Shown: piece after piece, positions 44,360 through 53,370 of the stretch | Position numbering within the stretch: position 1 is the first letter of the stretch | Layout: every line of letters begins with the position of its first letter | Assembly: GCA_934462925.1 (NCBI GenBank) | Contig: CAKSIT010000006.1 | Coordinates: 62,001 to 126,000, forward strand | Reading direction: 5' to 3' | DNA from: an uncultured Oscillospiraceae bacterium | GTDB taxonomy: Bacteria; Bacillota; Clostridia; Oscillospirales; Ruminococcaceae | Length of the DNA: 64,000 nt | Translations under genes and position numbers: made by a program | Notes under the pieces: generated by a model | Told to the model about the DNA's origin: nothing | What the model saw: only the letters and a program-made list of their open reading frames with translations | Databases searched by the model: none

Positions 44360-44722
44360 ATGGACAAGAAGATTCTGCTGGTAGACGACGCTGCGTTTAT
44401 GAGAATGCTCATTAAAGATGCGCTCACCAAGAACGGTTACACCAACATTCTCGAAGCGGCGGACGGCGTTGCAGCGTGCGAGGTTTACAACTCTGAAAAG
44501 CCCGACCTTGTTATAATGGATATAACGATGCCCAACAAGACGGGTATCGAGGCGCTCAAGGACATCAAGGGCAGCGACCCTATGGCTAAGGTAGTTATGT
44601 GCTCCGCTATGGGTCAGGAGGCAATGGTAGTCGAGGCTATAAAGCTCGGCGCGCTTGACTTTATCGTAAAGCCGTTCAAGCCCGACAGAATCCTCCAGAC
44701 GGTAAAGAAGGTTCTCGGCTGA
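44360..44722 (+). CDS. cheY: Chemotaxis response regulator CheY
   Basis: 120 residues, a lone receiver domain. Acid pocket DDAAFMR, phosphorylation Asp in VIMDITMPNKTG, Thr/Ser position in CSAMGQ, and Lys in VKPFKPDRI. CheY-P binds FliM (and, in this genus type, is dephosphorylated by FliY and CheC). AAGGAG RBS. It is followed by two hairpin terminators, so it probably ends the first transcription unit of the cluster. Confidence 0.96.
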   Translation: MDKKILLVDDAAFMRMLIKDALTKNGYTNILEAADGVAACEVYNSEKPDLVIMDITMPNKTGIEALKDIKGSDPMAKVVMCSAMGQEAMVVEAIKLGALDFIVKPFKPDRILQTVKKVLG

Positions 44723-44736
44723 CACTTACACACAAC

Positions 44737-44762
44737 AAGGCGGGAAAAGCTTCCGCCTTTTT
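44737..44762 (+). terminator. Terminator after cheY (first hairpin)
   Basis: AAGGCGG / CCGCCTT stem followed by TTT, 15 bp after the cheY stop. Confidence 0.8.
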
Positions 44763-44810
44763 GGCAATGCCGTACTTTGCACGCGGTATTGCCAAAAGTG
44801 TTTTTTATGC
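44761..44810 (+). terminator. Terminator after cheY (second hairpin)
   Basis: TTGGCAATgCCG / CGGtATTGCCAA stem followed by AAGTGTTTTTTA. The two hairpins in tandem suggest real termination or strong attenuation before fliO. Confidence 0.75.
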
Positions 44811-44850
44811 GCGTTATTTTAGCGGCAAACTGTGAGAAGGGGGCGTTCGG

Positions 44851-45192
44851 GTGGACGGCGGATATTTGCAGATGATACTGGCGCTCGTCGGCGTTCTCGC
44901 GCTCATTTTCGTGGTGTTTTGGCTTATGAAGAAGCTCAACGCGCGCACCTCGCTCTACGACAGCCGCCACATGAAGATACTCGAGCGCATAAACCTAGGC
45001 CCTGACAAAATGCTGCTGCTTGTAAGCGTATGCGGCAAGTGCATGGTGCTTGGCGTCACGGCGAATCACGCGGAGAAAATATGCGACCTTGAGCAGACCG
45101 AAAAGGAGCTTACCGCAAAGCCCGACGGCGCGCCCCCGTCATTCGGGGAGAGCTTCAAAACAGTTATGCAGAACATGATGAAGAAGAAGTAA
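44851..45192 (+). CDS. fliO: Flagellar biosynthesis protein FliO/FliZ
   Basis: 113 residues from GTG with AGAAGGGGG upstream. One N-terminal membrane segment (MILALVGVLALIFVVFWLMKKL) and a short cytoplasmic domain LKILERINLGPDKMLLLVSVCGKCMVLGVT-like are typical of FliO. It helps assemble the FliP ring of the export gate. The call rests on topology, motif and position before fliP. Confidence 0.9.
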   Translation: MDGGYLQMILALVGVLALIFVVFWLMKKLNARTSLYDSRHMKILERINLGPDKMLLLVSVCGKCMVLGVTANHAEKICDLEQTEKELTAKPDGAPPSFGESFKTVMQNMMKKK

Positions 45193-45205
45193 CGGAGGAG
45201 TGGCA

Positions 45206-46090
45206 ATGCTTAAGAAACTTTGTCAATGGGACAAAAAGCTGGTGATAAAGTTCGCCGTTTCGCTTTTTGTCACGATTTTCCTTGCCGTGATGTTCTTCGG
45301 ACTGTGCGCATATGCGGAAACGACCGAGACTGCGGGTCAGACCGCCGCCTCCGCCGAGGCGGGCGGCTATCTTGACACGCCCGCGCAGAACGTAGGGGAC
45401 AGCCCCACGTCATCGGTTTTGCAGGAGGTAATCGGCGTTGACGCGTCGCAGCCGCTCGAGGTAATCCTGCTGCTGACGCTCATAGCGCTAGCGCCCTCGA
45501 TACTCATTATGATGACGTGCTTTACACGCATTATCATCGTGCTGAGCTTTCTGCGAAGCGCAATGCAGCTGCAAAGCACTCCGCCAAACATGGTGCTTAC
45601 GGGAATGGCGCTCTTTTTAACGCTTTTCATCATGATGCCCGTGTTTACCGAGATAAACGAGATAGCCTACCAGCCCTACGTCAACGAGCAGATGACTACA
45701 AAGGAGGCAGTGGAGGCCGCGAGCGTTCCGCTAAGGCGCTTTATGCTTAAGCAGACCGCGAACGACGACCTCGACTTCTTTATCGACCTGTCGAAGATGG
45801 AAGAACCCGAGGGCGGCTACACCGAGGAGTACATACAAAACGATCTGCCGCTTACGGTCATCGTGCCGTCGTTTATGATAAGCGAGCTTAAGCGCGCGTT
45901 CCAGATGGGATTTCTCATTTACATTCCGTTCCTCGTCATAGACATTGTTGTAGGCAGTACGCTGATGTCGATGGGTATGATGATGCTGCCGCCCGCTATG
46001 ATATCCATGCCGTTCAAGATACTGATATTCGTGCTTGCGGACGGGTGGAATCTGCTGATAGGGTCGGTGGTTTCGAGCTACAACTGGTAG
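45206..46090 (+). CDS. fliP: Flagellar export-gate protein FliP
   Basis: 294 residues from ATG 45206; a GTG at 45200 overlaps the RBS (GGAGG 45194-45198), so ATG is preferred. A cleavable signal peptide (FAVSLFVTIFLAVMFFGLCAYA) precedes the conserved FliP core: IALAPSILIMMTCFTRIIIVLSFLRSAM, AFQMGFLIYIPFLVIDIVVGSTLMSMGMMMLPP, KILIFVLADGWNLLIGS. FliP pentamers form the core of the type III export channel. Confidence 0.97.
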   Translation: MLKKLCQWDKKLVIKFAVSLFVTIFLAVMFFGLCAYAETTETAGQTAASAEAGGYLDTPAQNVGDSPTSSVLQEVIGVDASQPLEVILLLTLIALAPSILIMMTCFTRIIIVLSFLRSAMQLQSTPPNMVLTGMALFLTLFIMMPVFTEINEIAYQPYVNEQMTTKEAVEAASVPLRRFMLKQTANDDLDFFIDLSKMEEPEGGYTEEYIQNDLPLTVIVPSFMISELKRAFQMGFLIYIPFLVIDIVVGSTLMSMGMMMLPPAMISMPFKILIFVLADGWNLLIGSVVSSYNW

Positions 46091-46117
46091 CGGCGCAGCG
46101 GAAAGGGGCGATTTCAA

Positions 46118-46390
46118 ATGACCGAGGACCTTGTCCTTGAGATATTCCGAGAGGCCATAATGCTCATGTTCAAGCTGGCGCTTCCGGTGCTTCTCGTGGC
46201 GATGATAGTCGGGCTTGTGATAGCGATACTCCAGGCGGCAACGCAGGTGCATGAGCAGACGCTCACCTTTGCGCCAAAGGCGGTTGCGGTGGGGCTTACG
46301 CTGTTCTTCTTAGGTCCGTGGATGATGGAGGAGTGCATAGACTTCATCAATTTCATCACCGAAAAGATGGCGCAGATACCCATAACATAA
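46118..46390 (+). CDS. fliQ: Flagellar export-gate protein FliQ
   Basis: 90 residues with two membrane helices: LMFKLALPVLLVAMIVGLVIAILQAATQVHEQTLTFAPK is the FliQ signature. It wraps around the FliP/FliR core of the export gate. AAAGGGG RBS, 27 bp after fliP. Confidence 0.96.
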   Translation: MTEDLVLEIFREAIMLMFKLALPVLLVAMIVGLVIAILQAATQVHEQTLTFAPKAVAVGLTLFFLGPWMMEECIDFINFITEKMAQIPIT

Positions 46391-46400
46391 GGGGCGCGCC

Positions 46401-47183
46401 GTGTCAGAGATATGGACAACGATACAGACGAACTTCGTCGTTTACATAATGGTGCTGGCGCGCGTGGGCGGAATATTCACGTTCAACCCGATTTTCTCGC
46501 GCAACGGCGTGCCTACGTATATCAAGGCGGGCTGCTCGGTAGTTCTCGCGGCTGTGATGACGGCGGCGGGTACGGCGCAGTATACAATGCCCGCGGGGCT
46601 TCTCCCGTTCGCGTTCGACCTTGCAAAGGAGCTGCTTATAGGCGCTGTGCTGGGATTCTTTGTGAACCTTATGCTGCAGGTGTTTGCGGTGGCGGGCGAG
46701 GTTTCGGATATGCAGCTGGGGCTTTCAATGGCTAAGAGCTACGACCCCACGTTCGGCAACGCGAGCCTGCTCACGCAGTATTACAACTACTGGTTCATGA
46801 TATACTTCTTTGCCGTGGGAGGGCATCTGAGCTATATAAAGCTCTTTCAGGTGTCGTTTGAAACGATACCCATAGGGTGGACAAGCTTCAACATAAACCT
46901 TGCGTACATCGCCGTAAGCTATTTCCAGACGGTGCTTACGCTCGGGCTTAAGCTTGCGCTGCCGGTCATAGCCTCGTCGCTCATTGCAGAGTTCTGCATA
47001 GGCGTGCTGATGAAGGCTGTGCCGACGATTCACGTTTTCACCTTAAACATACAGATAAAAATGCTCGTGGGCTTTGTGGTGCTGGCGGCAAGCTGCTCGG
47101 TAACGGCTGAGTTCATAGAGCGGCTTATGGGCATACTATTCACCAACCTTAACGGGCTTGTGGAGCAGTTTGCGGCAGTTTAA
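46401..47183 (+). CDS. fliR: Flagellar export-gate protein FliR
   Basis: 260 residues from GTG 46401. Polytopic; conserved FNPIFSRNGVPTYIKAG near the N-terminus, GFFVNLMLQVFAVAGEVSDMQLGLSMAKSYDP in the middle and MKAVPTIHVFTLNIQIKMLVGFVVL near the C-terminus. FliR completes the FliPQR export gate. Only 10 bp after fliQ. Confidence 0.96.
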   Translation: MSEIWTTIQTNFVVYIMVLARVGGIFTFNPIFSRNGVPTYIKAGCSVVLAAVMTAAGTAQYTMPAGLLPFAFDLAKELLIGAVLGFFVNLMLQVFAVAGEVSDMQLGLSMAKSYDPTFGNASLLTQYYNYWFMIYFFAVGGHLSYIKLFQVSFETIPIGWTSFNINLAYIAVSYFQTVLTLGLKLALPVIASSLIAEFCIGVLMKAVPTIHVFTLNIQIKMLVGFVVLAASCSVTAEFIERLMGILFTNLNGLVEQFAAV

Positions 47184-47204
47184 TCCCGAGAAGGCGGTGG
47201 TCAA

Positions 47205-48269
47205 GTGGCGGGCGAGGAGAAAACCGAAAAGGCGACCCCGAAAAAGCGCCGCGACCAGCGTAAGGAGGGCAACGTTCTCCAGTCAAAGGAGATAGTAACG
47301 GCGGCGTCCGTGCTTGGCATATTTGCGTCAATGCGCCTGCTTGCAGGGTTTATGATGAAGAATATGCTGAGCTACACCCAGCGCGCGTTTGAGAGCGTTG
47401 GCACAACGCAGGTGAACGCCGACAGCGCTATGGCGGTGTTTGTGGACGTTATAACGGTGACAGCCCTTGTGGTGCTGCCCATTTGCGCCGTTGCAATGCT
47501 GCTTGGCATAATACCAACCGTAGCGCAGACGCGCGGGCTTTTCACCATGAAAGCCCTGCGCCCGAAGTTCTCGAGGCTGAACCCGCTCGAGGGCGTGAAG
47601 AAGATGTTCTCCGCGCAGGCGTTTGTGGGCATAATAAAGGGTCTTGTCGAAGTCGTTATAATAGTGTACGTTGTGTACAACGAGATAAGCGACAGAATGC
47701 CGCGCATACTCGCGCTCATGGACGCGGGGCTAATGCAGGGACTTGCATACGCGGCGCTTTGCATATTCGACATTGTAATGCTTATATGCGTGGTGCTTGT
47801 GTTCGTGGCGGCTGCGGACTTTCTTTTCCAGTGGTGGCAGTTTGAGAAGAAGCTCAAAATGTCCAAGCAGGAGGTAAAAGAGGAGTTCAAGCAGATGGAG
47901 GGCGACCCGCAGGTAAAAAGCAAGATAAAGCAGCGCCAGCAGCAGATGGCGCAGTCGCGCATGATGCAGGAAGTACCGTCCGCGGACGTTATTATAAGAA
48001 ACCCGACGCATTATGCCGTGGCGCTGAAATACGACCAGGACAAGAACCGCGCGCCGCAGGTAGTCGCCAAGGGCAAGGACCTTATCGCGCAGCGGATAGT
48101 GCGCATAGCCGAGGAAAACGGCGTATATACGATGGAAAATCCCCCGCTTGCCCGCGCGCTTTACGCGCAGGTGGACGTAGGGCGGGAGATACCGTTTGAG
48201 CTTTACGACGCGGTAGCAGAGGTGCTTACCGTGGTATACCGCGAGAAGCACAAAACGCTTCACGCGTGA
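47205..48269 (+). CDS. flhB: Flagellar export-switch protein FlhB
   Basis: 354 residues from GTG 47205. Starts AGEEKTEKATPKKRRDQRKEGNVLQSKE (the family start), four membrane segments, and a cytoplasmic domain with the self-cleavage motif NPTH in DVIIRNPTHYAVALKYD. FlhB changes export from rod/hook to filament substrates when FliK signals. RBS AAGGCGG. Confidence 0.97.
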   Translation: MAGEEKTEKATPKKRRDQRKEGNVLQSKEIVTAASVLGIFASMRLLAGFMMKNMLSYTQRAFESVGTTQVNADSAMAVFVDVITVTALVVLPICAVAMLLGIIPTVAQTRGLFTMKALRPKFSRLNPLEGVKKMFSAQAFVGIIKGLVEVVIIVYVVYNEISDRMPRILALMDAGLMQGLAYAALCIFDIVMLICVVLVFVAAADFLFQWWQFEKKLKMSKQEVKEEFKQMEGDPQVKSKIKQRQQQMAQSRMMQEVPSADVIIRNPTHYAVALKYDQDKNRAPQVVAKGKDLIAQRIVRIAEENGVYTMENPPLARALYAQVDVGREIPFELYDAVAEVLTVVYREKHKTLHA

Positions 48270-48296
48270 CGATATAACGAAAGGGAGTGAGATGGC

Positions 48297-50384
48297 ATGG
48301 ATATGATAAAGAAGATACTGTCAAATTCGATGGTGCTTTTCATCATATTTATCGTTATCGCCATCATCATTCCGCTGCCGTCATGGCTGCTGGACTTCAT
48401 GATAATGATGAACATAGCGCTCTCGCTCATCATACTTGTTATGACGATGTTCATCAAGGAGGCGCTTGAGTTCTCCGTATTCCCGACGGTGCTGCTGATT
48501 ACGACCGTTCTGCGATTATCGCTCAACGTATCGACGACGCGCGGCATTCTGTCAAACGGGTACGCGGGCGAGGTAATAAAGGCGTTCGGCAACTTTGTTA
48601 TGGGCGGCGACGCTATCGTCGGTTTCCTTATATTCATAATCATAGTTTTGGTAAACTTTATCGTTATCACCAAGGGTTCTGAGCGTGTATCCGAGGTAGC
48701 TGCGCGCTTTACGCTGGACGCAATGCCCGGTAAGCAGATGGCTATCGACGCGGACCTGAACTCGGGGCTTATAAACGAGGAGCAGGCGAAGATACGCCGT
48801 TCCAACATTCAGCGCGAGGCGGACTTCTACGGCTCAATGGACGGTGCTACCAAGTTCGTCAAGGGCGACGCTATCATGTCCATCATCACAACGCTCGTCA
48901 ACATCATCGGCGGCGTTATCATCGGCATGGTGCGCGGCAACGGCGACTTCATGACGATACTCAACACCTACTCGCTCGCGACTGTCGGCGACGGTCTTTG
49001 CTCGCAGATACCCGCGCTGCTCATTTCTGTAGCAACGGGTATGATAGTAACGCGCGCCGCGAGTCAGGATAGCTTAATGAACGACATCAAGAGCCAGTTT
49101 ACCGCGCAGCCGTTCGTGCTGCTTATAGCGGGTATGGTAGTGCTTGTGATGATGTTTATACCGGGCTTCCCGACGTTTGTGCTGCTGATACTTGGCGTGC
49201 TGCTTATCGTCGCTGCGGTGCTACTCGACAAAAACAAGAAGAAGATGGCGCAGCTGGAGCTTGAGCAGCGCATGAAAGAGGAGCAGCGCGAGCTTGAAAA
49301 AGCCCCCGCGGACAACGACTACTACCGCGATATCGACAACGTGTTCAAGCTGCTTAACGTCGAGCCTATCGAGATGGAGTTCGGCTACAGCCTGCTAAGG
49401 CTTGTGGACGAGAAGAGCGGCGGCAACTTCATAGAGCGCGTGGTTATCTTCCGAAAACAGTTTGCGCTTGACATGGGTATGGTAATCCCCTCGGTAAGAA
49501 TGACGGACAACCCCGAAATAAACCCCAACCAGTACATAATCAAGATAAAGGGCGAGGAAGTCGCACGCGGCGAGATACTTGTAGACCACTATCTGGCGCT
49601 TGACAGCGGCGACGTTACCGCAGAGGTAGATGGCATAGACACGGTAGAGCCTGCGTTCGGGCTGCCCGCCAAGTGGATAAGTGAGGACAAGAAGATAATG
49701 GCGGACGTTGCGGGCTACACGCTTATCGACCCCGTTTCCGTTATGATAACGCACTGGTCCGAGATAATGAAGCGCTACGCGCACGAGTTGCTGTCAAGGC
49801 AGGACGTTAATACAATGGTCGAAAACGTGAAGAAAACGAACCCGATTGTTGTCGATGACCTTATACCCAAGGTAATTTCTGTCGGATATCTACAGAAAGT
49901 ATTGTCGAATCTTCTTAAAGAGGGCATACCGATACGCGACCTTGAAACGATACTCGAAACGCTCGGCGACCACACCAACGTTCTTAAGGACGTCGATATT
50001 GTGACGGAGTACGTGCGCCAGTCGCTTAAGCGCACGATAACGCACCGCTTCGCCGAGGCGAACTCGCTGCGCGTTATCACGCTTGATACCGCGATAGAGG
50101 ACATGATAGTAAGCTCCGTTAAGAAGAACGACCAGGGCAGCTACCTTGCAATGTCGCCCGATGTCATTCAGCACATAGTCGCGGCGACAAATGCTGAAAT
50201 AGATAAAATCAAGGACGTTATACCGACTGTAATAATCCTGACGTCCCCCGTTGTCCGCATTTACTTCAAAAAGCTCACCGACCAGTTCATACCGAACATC
50301 ACGGTGCTGTCTTACAGCGAAATAGACTCTACAGCGCAGATTCAGGCGATAGGGAATATCACGCTCAGCAAGGTCAATGCTTAA
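48297..50384 (+). CDS. flhA: Flagellar export-gate protein FlhA
   Basis: 695 residues. Eight membrane segments in the first 330 residues, including TVLRLSLNVSTTRGIL and the FHIPEP-type block RFTLDAMPGKQMAIDADLNSGLI, then a four-subdomain cytoplasmic part (VIPSVRMTDNPEINPNQYIIKIKG; HRFAEANSLRVITLD). FlhA docks export cargo and couples ion flow. In many Firmicutes flhF and flhG follow; here a 129-bp gap and then the sigma factor gene come next. Confidence 0.97.
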   Translation: MDMIKKILSNSMVLFIIFIVIAIIIPLPSWLLDFMIMMNIALSLIILVMTMFIKEALEFSVFPTVLLITTVLRLSLNVSTTRGILSNGYAGEVIKAFGNFVMGGDAIVGFLIFIIIVLVNFIVITKGSERVSEVAARFTLDAMPGKQMAIDADLNSGLINEEQAKIRRSNIQREADFYGSMDGATKFVKGDAIMSIITTLVNIIGGVIIGMVRGNGDFMTILNTYSLATVGDGLCSQIPALLISVATGMIVTRAASQDSLMNDIKSQFTAQPFVLLIAGMVVLVMMFIPGFPTFVLLILGVLLIVAAVLLDKNKKKMAQLELEQRMKEEQRELEKAPADNDYYRDIDNVFKLLNVEPIEMEFGYSLLRLVDEKSGGNFIERVVIFRKQFALDMGMVIPSVRMTDNPEINPNQYIIKIKGEEVARGEILVDHYLALDSGDVTAEVDGIDTVEPAFGLPAKWISEDKKIMADVAGYTLIDPVSVMITHWSEIMKRYAHELLSRQDVNTMVENVKKTNPIVVDDLIPKVISVGYLQKVLSNLLKEGIPIRDLETILETLGDHTNVLKDVDIVTEYVRQSLKRTITHRFAEANSLRVITLDTAIEDMIVSSVKKNDQGSYLAMSPDVIQHIVAATNAEIDKIKDVIPTVIILTSPVVRIYFKKLTDQFIPNITVLSYSEIDSTAQIQAIGNITLSKVNA

Positions 50385-50513
50385 TTCGTAATTCGTAATG
50401 CGTAATTGTTCGATACATATTGTCGAATTTGAGAAAATTATTACGGATTGTAGATATATAGCGGATAACGAAGCGTTGAAAGCTGTCGAAATATTACAGA
50501 GAGGAGAGCAATA

Positions 50514-51260
50514 GTGGACGCGAACATTTCCCGACAGATAGCCGAATATCAGCAGAGCGGCGACATCGCCCTGCGGAACGAGCTTGTCCTGAAGTGTATG
50601 GGACTTGTGCGCACCATTGTGCTTTCCATGAGGAATATGTACATAAAGTACACCGACGCAGACGACGTTGTGAACGAGGGCGTGCTGGCGCTTATGGAGG
50701 CGCTTGACAGCTTTGACCCCGCAAAGGGCGCTAAGTTTGAGACCTACGCCACGCTGCGCATACGCGGCGCGGTGGTGGACTACATACGAAAGCAGGACTG
50801 GATACCGCGAAACGTAAGGAAATTTGCGCGCGCACTTGACAACGCGAACAGCAAGTTGTATAATTTATATAACAGACCCCCTACGACCGCGGAGCTTGCA
50901 CAGAGCATGGAGCTTTCAGAGGAAAAGCTGCTGCGCTGTATGGCGGACGCGGCGTGCAGCGTAACGCTCTCGTTTGAGGAGCTGCTGTACGAGGACAATT
51001 TCGACGAGGCGGGGCAGTCCGCGCCCACAGACCACGAGCTTATGCAGCAGGAAATGCGCCGCACGGTGGCGCAGGCTGTGGAGTCGCTTAAGGACAGGGA
51101 GCGCGAGGTAATAACGCTCTATTATTACAAAAACATGAAATACTCCGATATCGCAAAGGCGCTCGGGGTTTCCGAAAGCCGCGTGTGCCAGATACACGCA
51201 AAGGCGGCGCTTACGCTTAAGGCGGCGCTTACACCGTATGTTAAAGGAGAGGACGCATGA
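50514..51260 (+). CDS. RNA polymerase sigma factor of the FliA/WhiG (sigma-28/SigD) family
   Basis: 248 residues from GTG 50514 with GAGAGGAG upstream. Region 2 contains LVLKCMGLVRTIVLSM, DADDVVNEGVLALMEALDSFDPAKGAKFETYATLRIRGAVVDYIRKQDW; region 3 PRNVRKFARALDNA; region 4 LKDREREVITLYYYKNMKYSDIAKALGVSESRVCQIHAKA. It should direct late flagellar and chemotaxis genes such as flagellin. It overlaps the next gene by 4 bp. Its anti-sigma partner FlgM is not in the window. Confidence 0.94.
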   Translation: MDANISRQIAEYQQSGDIALRNELVLKCMGLVRTIVLSMRNMYIKYTDADDVVNEGVLALMEALDSFDPAKGAKFETYATLRIRGAVVDYIRKQDWIPRNVRKFARALDNANSKLYNLYNRPPTTAELAQSMELSEEKLLRCMADAACSVTLSFEELLYEDNFDEAGQSAPTDHELMQQEMRRTVAQAVESLKDREREVITLYYYKNMKYSDIAKALGVSESRVCQIHAKAALTLKAALTPYVKGEDA

Positions 51261-51994
51261 ACAGAGGGTTCTATTACGCCTGCAACGGCATGATACTCAA
51301 CCAGCGCAAGCTGGACTGCATAGGCAACAACCTCGCTAACATGAGTACGTCGGGCTACAAGCGCGACACGATAATCACGCGCAGCTTCGACGAGCAGATG
51401 ATACTTGTAAAGCACCGCGAGGAGCTTTCGGGAACGTTTGCGCACACCTATGTTGACACGAGCTACACCGATTTACAGCAGGGTTCGCTTGAATATACCG
51501 AGTCGCCGTTCGACGTTGCGATAAACGGCAACGTGTACTTTAACATCATGGGCTACAACGGCGAGAGAATGCTCACGCGAAACGGCAACTGGGAGCTTGA
51601 CGGCGAGGGCTATCTGTGCCTTTCCACGTCGGGGCGCATTCTCGGCGAAAACGGCGAGATACACCTTGGCAGCGACGATTTTGTGATAGACGTTGACGGC
51701 AGCATTTACCAGAACGGCGAGCTTGTGGACCGCCTTGCGCTGTCCTACATAGACCCCGAGGGGAACATCGACAAGTTCGGCGCGAATATGTTCACCTCCG
51801 TTGAGGCGGGCGACGTTCCCGCGGGGGAGAAGTTCGACATAATACAGGGCGCGGTAGAGCGTTCCAACATAGACCTTAACTACGAAATGACGATGATGAT
51901 GAACGCGAACAGGCTTTACGAGGCGTCAAGCTCGGTGCTTAAGCTCAACGACGGCATAAATCAGAAGTCAGCTTCGCTTTGCAGGCTAAGCTAA
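51257..51994 (+). CDS. flgF: Flagellar hook-basal body rod protein (FlgF/FlhO-like)
   Basis: 245 residues. The rod signature LDCIGNNLANMSTSGYKRDTI near the N-terminus and the C-terminal SNIDLNYEMTMMMNANRLYEASSSVLKLNDGIN mark the FlgE/FlgF/FlgG family. AAAGGAGAGG RBS inside the end of the sigma gene. Together with the next gene it forms the usual distal-rod pair. Assignment between FlgF and FlgG rests on order only. Confidence 0.85.
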   Translation: MNRGFYYACNGMILNQRKLDCIGNNLANMSTSGYKRDTIITRSFDEQMILVKHREELSGTFAHTYVDTSYTDLQQGSLEYTESPFDVAINGNVYFNIMGYNGERMLTRNGNWELDGEGYLCLSTSGRILGENGEIHLGSDDFVIDVDGSIYQNGELVDRLALSYIDPEGNIDKFGANMFTSVEAGDVPAGEKFDIIQGAVERSNIDLNYEMTMMMNANRLYEASSSVLKLNDGINQKSASLCRLS

Positions 51995-52012
51995 GCGCCA
52001 CGGAGGTAATAT

Positions 52013-52738
52013 ATGAACATAGCATTCCACACGGGTAAAACGGCGATGATAGCGCAGGCGCAGGCGCTCAGCGTTTACGGCAACAATATCGCCAACATAA
52101 ACACCAACGGCTACCAGACGATACGCCCGACCTTTGCGGACACGCTCTATTCCGTGCAGCGTGAGACCGAGCCTGAGTGGCAGACGGGTCACGGCGCGTA
52201 CGTGCAGAAAACCGACCTTATGTACGGCGAATCGCACTTTTATTATACAGAGCGCCCGCTCGACTTCGCAATTGCGGGGGACGGCTTCTTTGCGGTGCAG
52301 GACCGCTTCGGCGACGTGAACTACACGCGCGACGGCGCGTTTTCCATGACGCAGGCGGAAACGGGCGAGTGGTATCTCGTAAGCGGCTCGGGCGAGTATG
52401 TGCTTGACTACGACATGAACAGGATAGTAGTGCCCTTTAACGAGGAGGGGACTGCCGCGGACTACGACGAGCTTGCAAAGCTTGTGGGCGTGTTCGAGTT
52501 TGAGAACCCCTACGGCATAGAGGCGCACGGCACAAACCGCTACGTCGCGACGGACAGAAGCGGCGCGGTGACCGCGAACGCGGACCTCGAGAAGCTTCAG
52601 GGCGTGCTTATCGTATCGAACGTAGACCTTGCAACGCAGATGGTGAAGCTTATTGAAACACAGCGCGCGTATCAGATAAGCTCGCGCGTGGTAACGACCG
52701 CGGACGAGTTTACGCGGATAGCCAACAACCTCAGATAA
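52013..52738 (+). CDS. flgG: Flagellar hook-basal body rod protein (FlgG/FlhP-like)
   Basis: 241 residues. Signature ALSVYGNNIANINTNGYQTIRPTF and the C-terminal VSNVDLATQMVKLIETQRAYQISSRVVTTADEFTRIANNLR are those of the distal rod proteins. ACGGAGG RBS, 18 bp after the previous rod gene. Functional assignment within the family is by position. Confidence 0.85.
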   Translation: MNIAFHTGKTAMIAQAQALSVYGNNIANINTNGYQTIRPTFADTLYSVQRETEPEWQTGHGAYVQKTDLMYGESHFYYTERPLDFAIAGDGFFAVQDRFGDVNYTRDGAFSMTQAETGEWYLVSGSGEYVLDYDMNRIVVPFNEEGTAADYDELAKLVGVFEFENPYGIEAHGTNRYVATDRSGAVTANADLEKLQGVLIVSNVDLATQMVKLIETQRAYQISSRVVTTADEFTRIANNLR

Positions 52739-52752
52739 ACGGAGATAAAACT

Positions 52753-53370
52753 ATGCTCAACGACTACAACGACCTTACGCCCGTTGCCATAGACTGCCTT
52801 AAGGAAATAGGCAACATAGGCTCGGGGTGCGCGGCTTCAGCGCTTTCCTCAATGCTTGGAAAGGCTGTTAATATGCGCGTACCCGACGTGTGCGTGCTTG
52901 ACTACCAGCAGGTAATAGACGCCATGGGCGGCCCTGAAAAAGTAATCACCGGTATACTTGTGCGGCTGCGCGGGGACATAAAGGGTATGATAATGTTCCT
53001 GCTTGAGGACAGCTTTGCAAAGGTCGTGCTTAGTACGTTTATGCAGGCGGAGGACGTGAGGGTGATATCACTCGGCGAAACCGAGATGTCTGCCATCAAG
53101 GAGATGGGCAACATCATGGCAGGGTCGTATTTGCAGGCGCTCTCGCAGCTCACGGGGCTTACGATAGACATGAGCGTGCCGTCCATGACGGTGGATATGC
53201 TCGGCGCTATTATGAGCGTACCGATAATCGAGTTTGCCGAGGTCGGGGACAAGGTTCTGTACATCGACGATGGGTTTGTGATAGACGGCGTTGACATAAA
53301 GTCGAATATCATTCTTATCCCTGAGATGGAATCCCTGTCTACACTAATGGAAAAGCTCGGTGTTTTATGA
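52753..53370 (+). CDS. cheC: CheY-P phosphatase CheC
   Basis: 205 residues. Two phosphatase sites are intact: CLKEIGNIGSGCAASALSSMLG and AIKEMGNIMAGSYLQALSQLTG (Glu and Asn in each). CheC removes phosphate from CheY-P and is activated by binding CheD. It overlaps cheD by 4 bp (ATGA), consistent with the known CheC-CheD partnership. Confidence 0.95.
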   Translation: MLNDYNDLTPVAIDCLKEIGNIGSGCAASALSSMLGKAVNMRVPDVCVLDYQQVIDAMGGPEKVITGILVRLRGDIKGMIMFLLEDSFAKVVLSTFMQAEDVRVISLGETEMSAIKEMGNIMAGSYLQALSQLTGLTIDMSVPSMTVDMLGAIMSVPIIEFAEVGDKVLYIDDGFVIDGVDIKSNIILIPEMESLSTLMEKLGVL

